Positions 7,382 to 15,615 of a stretch of 49,341 nt of DNA are shown here, in pieces. This DNA comes from Eubacteriales Family XIII. Incertae Sedis bacterium (GTDB lineage: Bacteria > Bacillota > Clostridia > Peptostreptococcales > Anaerovoracaceae). Numbering within the stretch: position 1 is the first letter of the stretch; each line of letters begins with the position of its first letter. The position numbers were made by a program, and so were the translations under genes. The notes below the pieces were generated by a model. The model was not told where the DNA came from. It did not search any database and saw only the letters and a list, made by a program, of their open reading frames with translations. The stretch spans positions 1 to 49,341 of the forward strand of contig JAISNR010000137.1 in assembly GCA_031276135.1 (NCBI GenBank). Direction: 5' to 3'.

Positions 7382-9244
7382 TCAGCGTCCGCCGCCGCGT
7401 CCCATGTATTTCAGCTTGTAATCCGGCACGTCAAAGCGAACGAGCAGCCGCTTGGCTCCGGCGAAGAACAAAGCGTGACCTCGCTTCTTGTTCAGCAATT
7501 GCTCCCGTTCGACTTCCGTCAGGCCGTAGAGCTCGGCGGTCTCCGCGAGGTTTTTTCCGTCGCAGCCCATGAGAATTTTGTAGGCGGGAATGTCCATCAG
7601 CGCCTGTCCGTAGAGCTTCACGGCGGGGTCGAGAAAATCGACGACGCTGTGGGAAACGATCACAATCCCGGCTTCGTACTTTCGGGCGCGTTTGGCGACG
7701 TTGCGCAAGAAAATCAGGCTCTGCGGCACATTGGGGTCAACGAGCAGGTACGCCTCGTCGCAAACGAGCAGAACTTTCTCGCTCCGGTCCCGGCTCATCC
7801 GATCCCACGCCCACGTCAGAATATTGTAATACTGCGTCTTTTTTATCGCGTCGGAAGTGTTCTGCAAATCGAATGTGTCAAGGCAGACAAAACGGCTCTT
7901 GGGATTAAGCGAGGTGTGGCCGTTCCAGAGAAAGGAGTCGCTGCCCTCGGCAAGCTCTCTGACCATGACGGTGAGATATTCGATGTCTTTGTTCCCGTCT
8001 CGGCCGGTTTTGGGTTGCGCGGAATCCTCCTCGGCGTCCGGGTTTTCAAACCGTCGCCGCAGGAGCGCGTAAAGATCGCCGAACGTCGGGAAATCTTTCG
8101 GTTTCAGCGCGGAAACGTCCGTGTCCCACGTTATGCCGAAATCGGCGTAAAGCCGTTCGAGCGTCTGTTTCAAAACGGCCTTTTGAATCTCGCTCAGGTC
8201 GGGCATGTACAGCTTTATGAACACCTCGAATGTTTTGAAATGCAACGCCATCGCGCCCATCCCCGCGCCTTCGTCGCCGTAAAGCCGTTCTCCTTGTTCG
8301 TCCTCGTCGTCCGTCGGAGCGGGGCGGATTTCCAAGGGGTTGATGCGGCCGCCGCTCCCTCCGCCGCAGTTGATCCGGTCGCCTCCGAGGTTGCGGCACA
8401 TTTCCTTCATCTCGCGTTCCGGGTCTATGCAGATGATCTTTGTGCCGCTCATGTATTCCGACAGAATCAGATGCTTCACCGCCGTGCTCTTGCCGACGCC
8501 CGCCACGCCGAGAACGACGAAATTCGTGTTTGTCCTGTCGCCGGCCCTCAGCCACGGGTCGATTGCGACAAGCCCGCCTCGGGTGTCTTTGGCGAAGTAG
8601 TTTCCGTCGCGGTCGGAGTGACCGGAACCCGCGAAAGGCATACCGCCCATGAATGTTGACAGCGGCACGTTGCGCCGCGTGATCTCGCGTATGACGTTCG
8701 GCATGGCGCAACAGGGCGCCATCGCCTCGAAAGCCTCCTTTTGCAGATTGGCGAGAACGCGGCAGCGGCAGCGCAGAGAGGCCACGGCGCTCTCGACGCT
8801 TCGGCACGTTTTCTCCAATGCGGCTTCGTCTTTGGCGACGGGCATGACGAGGTTCGACATGTAACCCACCGTTTCTCCGTTTTGGTCGATTCGGCGCATG
8901 AGCTTCTCCGCGTCGTCCGCCGATTTCTCCGCGCGCTGACGCACAAGCGCGTCGCGCGAACTTTCGGCGACGCCCCTGTATTGCGTGACGCTTCGAGACA
9001 AATGCTCGATCAGCGCGCCGTTGTCGCACGGCTCGAAAATCTGGCAGCTTACGGTATTCGGAATATTTGAGATTTTGGACAACCATCCGGGTTCGACGGA
9101 TTGCGGATATTTTGTTATGGCGTAAACCTTCGCCGCGTTTTCGCCGATGTGGATTTTGTTGCGCCCAAACTCCAGACCGCCCATCGGCGTAATCGCGTTG
9201 AGCAGCGCGTTGTCCGTGCGAATCGGTTCGTCAATCGTTTTCAT
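7382..9244 (-). CDS. virB4: VirB4-like conjugal transfer ATPase (CD1110-like family)
   Basis: The product has 620 residues. The P-loop GVAGVGKST is at about residues 246-254, Walker B is VLLVCDEAYLL near residue 500, and SHSVVDFL follows. Upstream of the P-loop is the usual VirB4 sequence with FMGGMPFAGSGHSDRDGNYFAKD. VirB4 ATPases power assembly of the type IV secretion channel at the inner face of the membrane and interact with VirB3, VirB6 and VirD4. The start is ATG 9244 after GGAGAGGAGC, overlapping the end of the preceding gene by 14 bases. Full-length VirB4 proteins are about 800 residues; the missing N-terminal domain appears to be encoded by the gene just upstream. Confidence 0.93.
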   Translation of the reverse strand: MKTIDEPIRTDNALLNAITPMGGLEFGRNKIHIGENAAKVYAITKYPQSVEPGWLSKISNIPNTVSCQIFEPCDNGALIEHLSRSVTQYRGVAESSRDALVRQRAEKSADDAEKLMRRIDQNGETVGYMSNLVMPVAKDEAALEKTCRSVESAVASLRCRCRVLANLQKEAFEAMAPCCAMPNVIREITRRNVPLSTFMGGMPFAGSGHSDRDGNYFAKDTRGGLVAIDPWLRAGDRTNTNFVVLGVAGVGKSTAVKHLILSEYMSGTKIICIDPEREMKEMCRNLGGDRINCGGGSGGRINPLEIRPAPTDDEDEQGERLYGDEGAGMGAMALHFKTFEVFIKLYMPDLSEIQKAVLKQTLERLYADFGITWDTDVSALKPKDFPTFGDLYALLRRRFENPDAEEDSAQPKTGRDGNKDIEYLTVMVRELAEGSDSFLWNGHTSLNPKSRFVCLDTFDLQNTSDAIKKTQYYNILTWAWDRMSRDRSEKVLLVCDEAYLLVDPNVPQSLIFLRNVAKRARKYEAGIVIVSHSVVDFLDPAVKLYGQALMDIPAYKILMGCDGKNLAETAELYGLTEVEREQLLNKKRGHALFFAGAKRLLVRFDVPDYKLKYMGRGGGR

Positions 9245-9896
9245 CCCTTGCTCCTCTCCGTGTCAAGAACGGTATCGACGGGGCCGTGTCGTCGTCCTCG
9301 AGATGCGCGTGGCTTGGATTGGCGAACAGGTTGAGCAACCGCACAATGGTTCCCCGCCCGCAAATTTCGGCGACGATCTCGCAGTTGGCGAAACGGTTTT
9401 CAAGCTCGCGCGCTCGCTTCACAAGCTCCTTTTCTCCGCCGGAAGCGGCGGTTTCCCACAGTATCGCATAGAAGCGGCGCTCCGTGACCTCGCCCGTGAG
9501 GGCGAACGCGCCGACCTCGCGTATTTCGCGGTTCAGCAAATCCTTTTGCGCCGCGTCCGTCGCCTCGGCAAGAAGCCGCGTCAGACGCTCGGACATGCCC
9601 GACACGTCCACCGGGCGGCTGATCGAAAAGAACTTCAATCCTTTCTTTTCCGCGGAGAATTCCGCCGCAAAGCTCCGTATCTTTTTTTCTTTCTCCCCGG
9701 ACGACAGCAAATCGAGGTTGATCGGCCGAATCCGCAGGAACGCGAACACATGCCCGTCGGCGCCGTACAGAACGGAACCGCGAACGTCCCTGACGTTCAC
9801 GAATTCGTTCGCCGTTTGCGCTCCGAGCCGGCGTCCGGCATCCCGTTCGGATGTTTTTTTGCCGCCGAAAAAATCAGAAAGTTTCAAACCCGTCAC
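9231..9896 (-). CDS. Probable VirB4 N-terminal-domain protein
   Basis: About 221 residues from GTG 9896; TTG 9887 is an alternative. Both starts lie inside the end of the prgI-like gene and follow a GGGGTGA-type site. The sequence (VRDVRGSVLYGADGHVFAFLRI, KGLKFFSISRPVD, ERRFYAILWE) resembles the N-terminal domain that contacts VirB3 in single-chain VirB4 proteins. It ends 14 bases into the VirB4 ATPase gene, so the two are translationally coupled. I infer a two-subunit VirB4. The resemblance is judged by eye and could be wrong; the safe statement is a conserved soluble transfer protein. Confidence 0.6.
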   Translation of the reverse strand: MTGLKLSDFFGGKKTSERDAGRRLGAQTANEFVNVRDVRGSVLYGADGHVFAFLRIRPINLDLLSSGEKEKKIRSFAAEFSAEKKGLKFFSISRPVDVSGMSERLTRLLAEATDAAQKDLLNREIREVGAFALTGEVTERRFYAILWETAASGGEKELVKRARELENRFANCEIVAEICGRGTIVRLLNLFANPSHAHLEDDDTAPSIPFLTRRGARDEND

Positions 9897-10206
9897 CCCA
9901 TTCCCCGGTATAACGGTACGCGTATTCCCTCTGTCCGCGCACAAAGCGCAGGACGCATTTTGCCCGGTCCAAGACCGACATGTTTTGCTCGCCTTTTGCC
10001 AGCGCCGTCACCGACGCGGCGATTGTCACGAGCACGATCAGCACGGGCGCGGTCACGCCGCCCGCGAGCGCGTGAACGGCGAACGCCAAGAAAGCGCTCG
10101 CAAGCGCGGCCGCGAGGGTGGACGCCAATTCCTTCGTTCCGTAGCCCTCAAAGAACTCGAACCGCGTTTTGATGTTCACGGGGATGTACAAATTTGTTTT
10201 CTCCAT
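9874..10206 (-). CDS. PrgI/VirB3-like conjugal transfer membrane protein
   Basis: The product has 110 residues, with ATG 10206 after AGGAGG. A short cytoplasmic start (MEKTNLYIPVNIKTRFEFFEG) leads to two close hydrophobic helices at about 28-72, then a basic tail (RAKCVLRFVRGQREYAYRY) typical of PrgI-family proteins. These are the Gram-positive counterparts of VirB3, small inner-membrane parts of the channel that bind VirB4. Its position just before the VirB4 genes agrees. Confidence 0.8.
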   Translation of the reverse strand: MEKTNLYIPVNIKTRFEFFEGYGTKELASTLAAALASAFLAFAVHALAGGVTAPVLIVLVTIAASVTALAKGEQNMSVLDRAKCVLRFVRGQREYAYRYTGEWGDGFETF

Positions 10207-10216
10207 CGCTTGCCTC

Positions 10217-10426
10217 CTACGAAAAATATCGAATGAAAATATCCCTCATCACGAATGCGAGCTCCGCCGCGACGTAGAACGCCAGCGTGTTGCCGATTCG
10301 TTTCTTGTGCCGGATCGCTTCTTCCTCGCTCGTCATCAGCCGCACGAGGCAGAGCATTATGCGGCAGACGGCTCCGGCGCGGATCAGGACAATCACGGAT
10401 TTTGAAATCTCGTCAATGTATGTCAT
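10217..10426 (-). CDS. Small conserved membrane protein of the transfer operon
   Basis: The product has 69 residues, with ATG 10426 behind GTGAGGCG. The hydrophobic stretches (SVIVLIRAGAVCRIMLCLVRL and IGNTLAFYVAAELAFVMRDIF) suggest two membrane passes separated by a charged loop (SEEEAIRHKKR). It lies between virB6/trbL-like and prgI-like genes, where related elements carry a similar short protein. A structural role in the channel is inferred from position only. Confidence 0.65.
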   Translation of the reverse strand: MTYIDEISKSVIVLIRAGAVCRIMLCLVRLMTSEEEAIRHKKRIGNTLAFYVAAELAFVMRDIFIRYFS

Positions 10427-10435
10427 CGTTGCGCC

Positions 10436-11281
10436 TCACTTCCCGATCGCGGACTTTGCCATTTGATAAAGCCGCGAGGTGTGGTAAACCGTGTTGACGG
10501 CGCCCGCGCCCGCGCCTCCCATGTTCATCGTGAACTCCTGCAAGAATCTGGGCGTTTTCATCGCGACGAACGCGATGGCCAGCGCGTAGAAGCAGTTGCC
10601 GAGTATCATCACGGTCAGCGACAGCTTGACGAGCGCGATCTGTATCAGCACCGTTGCGGCGTTCATAAAGAATTTCTTCATGTACGGCGCGAATATGCCT
10701 TTGTCGCCGTCGATGAGTCCGACGCAGGCTATCGGCATCCCGACGCGCATGACCATCATCTCGATCCCGCGCATCATGAACTGCACCCACAGCACAATGT
10801 AGACAATCACGAGCATCAGACCGGCCAATGCCATGAAGATGCTGTTCGATATCCCGTTCACGAGAATGTCAACGACGCTCTGTTGGTTCGTCAGTCGATC
10901 CATGACGAGGATTGTGGCGTCGATCAGATCGGTGGTGACGCGGATCAGCGCGTCGTAGAGCGTCGGGAAGCAAAGAGCCACCGCCATCGCCCGGAGGAAA
11001 TTGACCGCGAGCGCAAGCGGCTCCAGATCCGGATCGCCGTCAAACCAGCCCACGTACACGTCGAAACCCTTTTTGAGAAATTTGAGCACGATCAGGCTCA
11101 CCCCGAAGCCGAAGAACAGGTCGTACAGTCCCGAGAAATCAATTGTGCGTCCGCCCATGGCGGTGTGCATGTATCGCTCGGCGTAGAAAGCCATGGGTAT
11201 CAGGCTGTTGAGCATGGCGTCCACTATGAATTGCGAACCCAGGATTATGGCGACGATCAGCCCGATCAATATCAACTCCAA
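10436..11281 (-). CDS. VirB6/TrbL-like polytopic conjugal transfer protein (CD1112-like family)
   Basis: Starting at TTG 11281, with GAGGTGA seven bases upstream, the product has 281 residues. It begins directly with a hydrophobic helix (LILIGLIVAIILGSQF) and has several further membrane spans. These include FSGLYDLFFGFGVSLIVLKFL, VNFLRAMAVALCFPTLYD, a pair near residues 150-185, and the NAATVLIQIALVKLSLTVMIL region. VirB6/TrbL proteins form the inner-membrane pore of the secretion channel. Gene order (virD4, pilin-like, virB6, virB3, virB4) is the standard one. The longer upstream reading frame lacks a ribosome site and was not used. Confidence 0.85.
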   Translation of the reverse strand: MELILIGLIVAIILGSQFIVDAMLNSLIPMAFYAERYMHTAMGGRTIDFSGLYDLFFGFGVSLIVLKFLKKGFDVYVGWFDGDPDLEPLALAVNFLRAMAVALCFPTLYDALIRVTTDLIDATILVMDRLTNQQSVVDILVNGISNSIFMALAGLMLVIVYIVLWVQFMMRGIEMMVMRVGMPIACVGLIDGDKGIFAPYMKKFFMNAATVLIQIALVKLSLTVMILGNCFYALAIAFVAMKTPRFLQEFTMNMGGAGAGAVNTVYHTSRLYQMAKSAIGK

Positions 11282-11362
11282 ATGTGTTTCACCTCGATTC
11301 CGACATTGGCTTTTGCCCGCGCCGCGCGGCACGTTCTCGCGTTCGTTGCGGCATTCACGGAA

Positions 11363-11716
11363 TTATTTGTAATATCCGACGATCAGGTTGATGATCAGCG
11401 AAGCGGCGACCACGCCGATGCAGCATAGGATCGCCGTGCTTATGCGGGAGTTCCATTTCTTGTGGTCGATTTCGTCCGATACGGTCTTGCGAATGAAGTA
11501 GTAGATTACGGCGACGACGGTCACGAGCGGCGCGACCACAAGCAGCCACGAGGTCACATCCTTGATCAGTTGCTCCGTGCCCGTGGCGAGCTTGGAACTC
11601 CCGATGTTGCCCGCCGCCGCGAACGCGGGCGAGGAAGCCGCCGCCGTCGCAAGACAAACGGCGGCGAGCCATACCCGCGCGCTTGCGACAAATGCTCTGA
11701 TTTTGCGAATTTTCAT
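11363..11716 (-). CDS. VirB2/TrbC-like pilin-type membrane protein
   Basis: The product has 117 residues. A signal-like segment at about residues 10-34 ends SSPAFAAAG. Two hydrophobic helices follow (about 50-72, WLLVVAPLVTVVAVIYYFI, and 90-113, AILCCIGVVAASLIINLIVGYY) with a charged loop between them. This is the VirB2/TrbC layout of a cleaved N-terminus plus two helices. Its ATG overlaps the VirD4 stop (ATGA at 11713-11716) and virB6 follows. Gram-positive systems do not build long pili, so it may form a channel or surface subunit. Maff2-type mobile element proteins are an alternative label. Confidence 0.7.
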   Translation of the reverse strand: MKIRKIRAFVASARVWLAAVCLATAAASSPAFAAAGNIGSSKLATGTEQLIKDVTSWLLVVAPLVTVVAVIYYFIRKTVSDEIDHKKWNSRISTAILCCIGVVAASLIINLIVGYYK

Positions 11717-13527
11717 AGTCTTTCGATCCTTTCCTTGTCTTTTTTTGAGCGAAGCCCGTTCGCCCGTTTGAATTCGGCAAACATTCCGTCAACCTCAAGG
11801 CCGGCGCGCACGGCCTCCGTTGCGTGTTCCGGTCCCGAATACACCCTCGCCGGCAAACGCAACATCCCGTTTCCGTATTCTTCGCACTCCCGTTCGATTC
11901 CGCCTTGCCCGTCGGCGTCGCCGGTTCGGGATTCGTTTTTGCGGTACTTTTCCCAAATCCCCCAAAGTTTCAAGGGCACGGGTTTGCGCGATTCGCGCGA
12001 TTTCTCGCGGATTTCCCGCAGCTTGCGGTTGTGCTCCGGGTCGCCAAGACCGAACGCGACGTTGAATTTCCATTCGGACAGGTCGGGCAGCTTCATCATC
12101 GCCGGATATTGCCCCGCAAGCATGACGGGCGCGTAAGGATGCCCAATGCGAAGTATCTCGTCCTCGGTCAGCAGGGAACGGGCGATCAGGTTCATGGAAT
12201 TGCTCACGTTTCCCGCCGACGCGCCGGACGAATTGTAAGAACTCGAACGCGAATAGCTCGACGCGGTGTATTGGCCGAGCTTTTTCGCGATGACGGTCGC
12301 CGTTTCCGCGTTGGCGGTTTTGAGATAAATCCAGCAATGACAGTTGTCGGTGATGGTTTGCGCTTGTTCCCGTCCGTATTTGTGTTCGATTTGCGATATG
12401 CTCTGCACGAACAGATTGAAGCGGCAACCGCGTCCGCCTCCCACGGTCAGAATGTTTGAGAACGCCGGAATTTCGGTGAAATTTCCGAATTCGTCCAAAA
12501 AGAAATTGACGCGGATTTTGAGCCGCCCGCCGCGTTCGTCGGCGGCTTCCGTCAATGCGACGTAGTGCTGATAGACGAACAGGGAGGCGAGGGAATAGAA
12601 CGTGATTTTCTCATCCGGCAGAATGATGAAGATGACGCGTTTTCGTCCGCCCGTGTCCGACAGGACAAAATCGCTCGCGCGGGTTTGGCAGTAAACATTC
12701 TCATTGGTGAACAGCCGCAGCGTCGTGAGCGCCGCCGTGAAGAAGCTGCCGCGCGTCCTGCTCGGCGCGATCTGCGCGATGCCGAACAATCCTTTGGCCG
12801 GGTGGTCGTCGTCCATGTCTTTGACGTACTTGTTGATGAGCATGTCGTTTCCCTCGGTGCGGCACATGTTCAAAATGAAGTGATACACGTTGGTGAGATT
12901 TTGGAATTCGGGTCTGTCGCGATTGTCGAGAACGACGCTCATGACGGCCCCCGCTATGACGCTGGCCTGGCCGTCGTTCCATATCCGCTCGCCCTTCTCG
13001 TCGGCGGGAACGAGAGAGCTTGTGATGTCCCACACGAGATCGACCGCTTTCGCGTTGTCGCCTCGGTTCACCGCATCGACGACGGGTTGGAGAAAATTGT
13101 ATCTGCTTGATTTCAGAGGGTTTTTGAAATCGAGACAAATCACCTCGTAGTCCAGCCGTTTCAGGTAGGGCGTGCAATAAGCGTGAAGCTCGCCTTTGGG
13201 ATCGTTGATCACCATGCTCTCCCCGGCGAGAGCGGTGTGGGCGATGGATTGGAGCACGATGCGACGGCTTTTGCCGCTTCGCGTCGCGCCTATCGTGAGG
13301 CTGTGAACGTCGTCCGCGAGGCAATGGATTTCCTCCAAACCCCATTTCTTCTCATATCCGACGACAAGCCCGCCTTTCGCGTTTTCATTCGTTTTTTTCA
13401 AGCGCCTCGCGATGATTCGTTCCGGAATTCGCGTGAAAAACAGCGGCGCCGCCCGCGCCAAGATCGCTTTCGTCATAATTTTCGACATCCTTTCCGTCCC
13501 GCGCTCCCGCTTCGAGGAGCGCGGCAA
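11713..13527 (-). CDS. virD4: VirD4-like coupling protein (CD1115-like), soluble ATPase part, separated from its N-terminus by a frameshift
   Basis: The reading frame gives 604 residues. The P-loop IGATRSGKS lies about 60-80 residues from the first Met, followed by MVINDPKGEL, NFFLDEFGNF (Walker B) and LFVQSISQIEHKYG. VirD4 proteins dock the relaxase-DNA complex to the secretion channel. The two N-terminal membrane helices and the GSARW motif of this family are absent here and are encoded by the overlapping upstream frame. The two frames would join if one A were missing from the A7 run at 13392-13398. Either this is an inactivating frameshift or assembly error, or translation restarts at ATG 13488, which has GGAAAGG before it. 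The early residues here are therefore doubtful. Confidence 0.85.
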   Translation of the reverse strand: MPRSSKRERGTERMSKIMTKAILARAAPLFFTRIPERIIARRLKKTNENAKGGLVVGYEKKWGLEEIHCLADDVHSLTIGATRSGKSRRIVLQSIAHTALAGESMVINDPKGELHAYCTPYLKRLDYEVICLDFKNPLKSSRYNFLQPVVDAVNRGDNAKAVDLVWDITSSLVPADEKGERIWNDGQASVIAGAVMSVVLDNRDRPEFQNLTNVYHFILNMCRTEGNDMLINKYVKDMDDDHPAKGLFGIAQIAPSRTRGSFFTAALTTLRLFTNENVYCQTRASDFVLSDTGGRKRVIFIILPDEKITFYSLASLFVYQHYVALTEAADERGGRLKIRVNFFLDEFGNFTEIPAFSNILTVGGGRGCRFNLFVQSISQIEHKYGREQAQTITDNCHCWIYLKTANAETATVIAKKLGQYTASSYSRSSSYNSSGASAGNVSNSMNLIARSLLTEDEILRIGHPYAPVMLAGQYPAMMKLPDLSEWKFNVAFGLGDPEHNRKLREIREKSRESRKPVPLKLWGIWEKYRKNESRTGDADGQGGIERECEEYGNGMLRLPARVYSGPEHATEAVRAGLEVDGMFAEFKRANGLRSKKDKERIERL

Positions 13528-13930
13528 ACACGGGTTCGCGCTCGCTGAGACGATACGGAGCGAAGGCCCTTCGCCGTTCGGCGGGTTTCATCCATCGGGC
13601 CGAGCCGTGCTGACCCTGCCCGACGGCGACGGGCGTTCGCAGTTCGCCGGCGACGGCCGATGTGTCGCTTTCAAAGGTTTCGCGGCGGCTCGTCAAGAGC
13701 AACGCGGCGATTCCCGCGACGATCACAAAGCACACGCCCAGCGTCAGCAACCGGTGGCGCTCGTCGGTCATGACGCTCTCCCACAAAATCGCGGGTTCAA
13801 GCACCGCCGCGTCGTTCAAATTTCCGCCCGTCAGCAGCAAATTGACGCAGCCCGCAAAGAAAAAACCGACAATCAGACCGATTGCCGACAGGAACAAGAA
13901 CAATACGATTTTTGTTTTGATTTTGTTCAC
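13385..13930 (-). CDS. N-terminal membrane domain of VirD4, ending in a frameshift
   Basis: With GTG 13930 (GGGAGTGAGG before it) the product has about 181 residues. Two transmembrane helices (KIVLFLFLSAIGLIVGFFF, and LLTLGVCFVIVAGIAALLL) precede the motif GQGQHGSARW, which in the CD1115-type VirD4 proteins lies between the membrane domain and the ATPase. The frame stops at TGA 13385, about 140 bases after the ATPase frame has opened. Deleting one A from the A7 tract would give a single protein, reading EALEKTNENAKGGLVVGYE across the junction. So this is most likely the first part of one coupling-protein gene rather than a separate protein. Confidence 0.7.
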   Translation of the reverse strand: MNKIKTKIVLFLFLSAIGLIVGFFFAGCVNLLLTGGNLNDAAVLEPAILWESVMTDERHRLLTLGVCFVIVAGIAALLLTSRRETFESDTSAVAGELRTPVAVGQGQHGSARWMKPAERRRAFAPYRLSEREPVFAALLEAGARDGKDVENYDESDLGAGGAAVFHANSGTNHREALEKNE

Positions 13931-13934
13931 GGCC

Positions 13935-14138
13935 TCACTCCCATTCGCATTCATCCTCCGGATCGTTCATTGCCGCATAGAGTTGGCGGCAAAACCGCAC
14001 CTCCTCCGTGTCTTTCGCAAACACCTGCATATCAAGATATCGATTGCAGATGCCGCGCGCTTCGTCCTCGCCGTAGACGGCGCAATATTCGCGCCACATG
14101 TCCGCGCCGGAGTCATGTCGTTTTGCGTGTTCTCCCAT
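13935..14138 (-). CDS. Small acidic protein, unknown
   Basis: The product has 67 residues from ATG 14138, which follows GGGAGAGATGA just behind the relaxase stop. It is hydrophilic and acidic at the end (MNDPEDECEWE), with no membrane helix or recognised motif. It ends immediately before the VirD4 start. Position between relaxase and coupling-protein genes suggests a DNA-processing helper, but nothing in the sequence shows this. Confidence 0.55.
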   Translation of the reverse strand: MGEHAKRHDSGADMWREYCAVYGEDEARGICNRYLDMQVFAKDTEEVRFCRQLYAAMNDPEDECEWE

Positions 14139-14143
14139 AAATT

Positions 14144-15358
14144 TCATCTCTCCCAATCGTAGCTTCCCGAGTTTTCCAGTTTCGTGGCAAGCTCCTTTTT
14201 CGCCTGTTTGGACAGTTCTCCCGAGCGGTGGGCGTGAGCGAGCTTGCGTTCCTCCGCGTCGGCGGAGCGGGCGAGAATGCCGAAAAGTTCCGTGACAAGG
14301 CTTTCAACCGTTTCCCGCCGCCGCGCGCCGCGTTTCTCCTCCCGGGCCTTCTCCCGCGCCCGCCCGTTTATTTTCTTCACCGTCCGCAGGACGGCGTTTC
14401 CGAGCCGGTCGGTCATGTCGTCGTAGGCTGCTTCGGCGGCTTTTTCGTGGGCTTCCGGCTTGTCGGTGCAATACTTGCAAAGCTCGCGCGCCGCGAACAC
14501 GTATTTCTTGAACTCGCGGTCGCAATCGGCGTTTTTCTCCAAAACCTTCCCGACGAAGGCGCGTATCCCGGCTTTGACCTCGGCGGGCATGAGTTTCATA
14601 TGCAGCCGCCCCGTTTCGGGAACGCCCTCCGCCAGCCCGAGCAAATCGGCGGCGAGCTCTCGCATGTCGGCGCTTCCGAACTTGCCGTAAATCAGCGACC
14701 CGTCCGCAAGGTCTCTTTCGCCGCGTTTGAGGCGCTTTGCGGCGGCGGCGCATTCGTTCGGAGTCATGCCGGCGAACGCGTTCGCGAACTCGCCGAAAAA
14801 GCCGTTGGCGTTGTCGATCACCGCGTTGCGGGCTTCGTTTTTAAGCGCTTGCAGCTCCGCCATTTCCTCTCCGAACACATGTTTGACGATCCCGATCCGG
14901 ATTGCGTTTGACGCTTCCGGCTTGACGAACGCCCTTTTTTTCACATCCTGCGCCTTGTCCCGGAAGAATATGTGACAATGCGGATGCCCCTTGTCGCGGT
15001 GCAGGGCGGCGGCGTATTCGAGGTTTTGTATCGGTATGCCGATCTTTTCGCACATGTCCGGCAAGCTCGCCCTGACAAGCTCGCGAAAGCGTTCCGGATC
15101 GTCGTAACCCAGCCTAAGCGCGTCGGCTTCCGCGAATGAGATCACGGCGCGATAGGCGATTGTCCCCGCCCGCGTCTTGGCTTCGATCCGGCGGAGCGGT
15201 TCCCGCAGACTCTCCGATTCCTCGACTTTCTTGCCGTCCATGACGCCAAAAAGACCGTGTTTCATTCCGTCGTTTAAAACGACGCCGGGGCGTTTCCCGA
15301 TGTACGCCACATGCGCCGCATTGCGCTTCGGCGCGTCGCGCGAGCGCGGGTTGATCAC
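14144..15358 (-). CDS. Conjugative relaxase, MobP type
   Basis: The product has 404 residues from GTG 15358. The metal-binding histidine motif is HRDKGHPHCHIFF (about residues 120-132), the HxDxxHPHxH form of MOBP relaxases. The N-terminal region, DAPKRNAAHVAYIGKRPGV, resembles the family's start, with Tyr residues available as nucleophile. The C-terminal half is helical, basic and Lys/Arg-rich. The enzyme nicks one strand at oriT and carries it to the coupling protein. No ribosome site precedes GTG 15358. GGGAGG lies eight bases before an in-frame AUU at 15385, which would add MATVVYKLR to the front. Its accessory protein and oriT candidate are just upstream. Confidence 0.88.
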   Translation of the reverse strand: MINPRSRDAPKRNAAHVAYIGKRPGVVLNDGMKHGLFGVMDGKKVEESESLREPLRRIEAKTRAGTIAYRAVISFAEADALRLGYDDPERFRELVRASLPDMCEKIGIPIQNLEYAAALHRDKGHPHCHIFFRDKAQDVKKRAFVKPEASNAIRIGIVKHVFGEEMAELQALKNEARNAVIDNANGFFGEFANAFAGMTPNECAAAAKRLKRGERDLADGSLIYGKFGSADMRELAADLLGLAEGVPETGRLHMKLMPAEVKAGIRAFVGKVLEKNADCDREFKKYVFAARELCKYCTDKPEAHEKAAEAAYDDMTDRLGNAVLRTVKKINGRAREKAREEKRGARRRETVESLVTELFGILARSADAEERKLAHAHRSGELSKQAKKELATKLENSGSYDWER

Positions 15359-15409
15359 CCGCAGTTTGTATACAACCGTGGCAATGCTGATCGCCTCCCG
15401 TCATGTTTT

Positions 15410-15598
15410 TTACATTTCCCAATCGTCCGCGTCATTTTCGTCATCCAACGACTGATATTCATTGTCATAAAATTCGGCAATACAGACGGGATACCAACTT
15501 TCACGGTATCGGTCGCCGTCATTCGCGCTTTGAATGTACTTGTCATACATGGAAAGCAAATCAAGCAATTCCTCTTTGGTCAGTTCATCGAAGTCCAT
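15410..15598 (-). CDS. Small conserved element protein, unknown
   Basis: The product has 62 residues from ATG 15598, with GAAGGAGA five bases upstream. The sequence MDFDELTKEELLDLLSMYD is followed by a YIQSAND segment, WYPVCIAEFYDNEYQ and an acidic tail. It is a soluble, probably helical protein. Similar short proteins with a YDxYIQxAND core occur in Clostridia mobile elements as I remember them, without a known role. The longer in-frame extension upstream lacks a ribosome site and overlaps the acyltransferase gene. Confidence 0.65.
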   Translation of the reverse strand: MDFDELTKEELLDLLSMYDKYIQSANDGDRYRESWYPVCIAEFYDNEYQSLDDENDADDWEM

Positions 15599-15615
15599 AC
15601 GACTCTCCTTCTTTT

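Noticed and set aside
13390..13400. The A AAA AAC heptamer in virD4 as a programmed -1 frameshift site
   Set aside because: A -1 shift there does not lead into the ATPase frame. Joining the frames needs +1 or the loss of one A.
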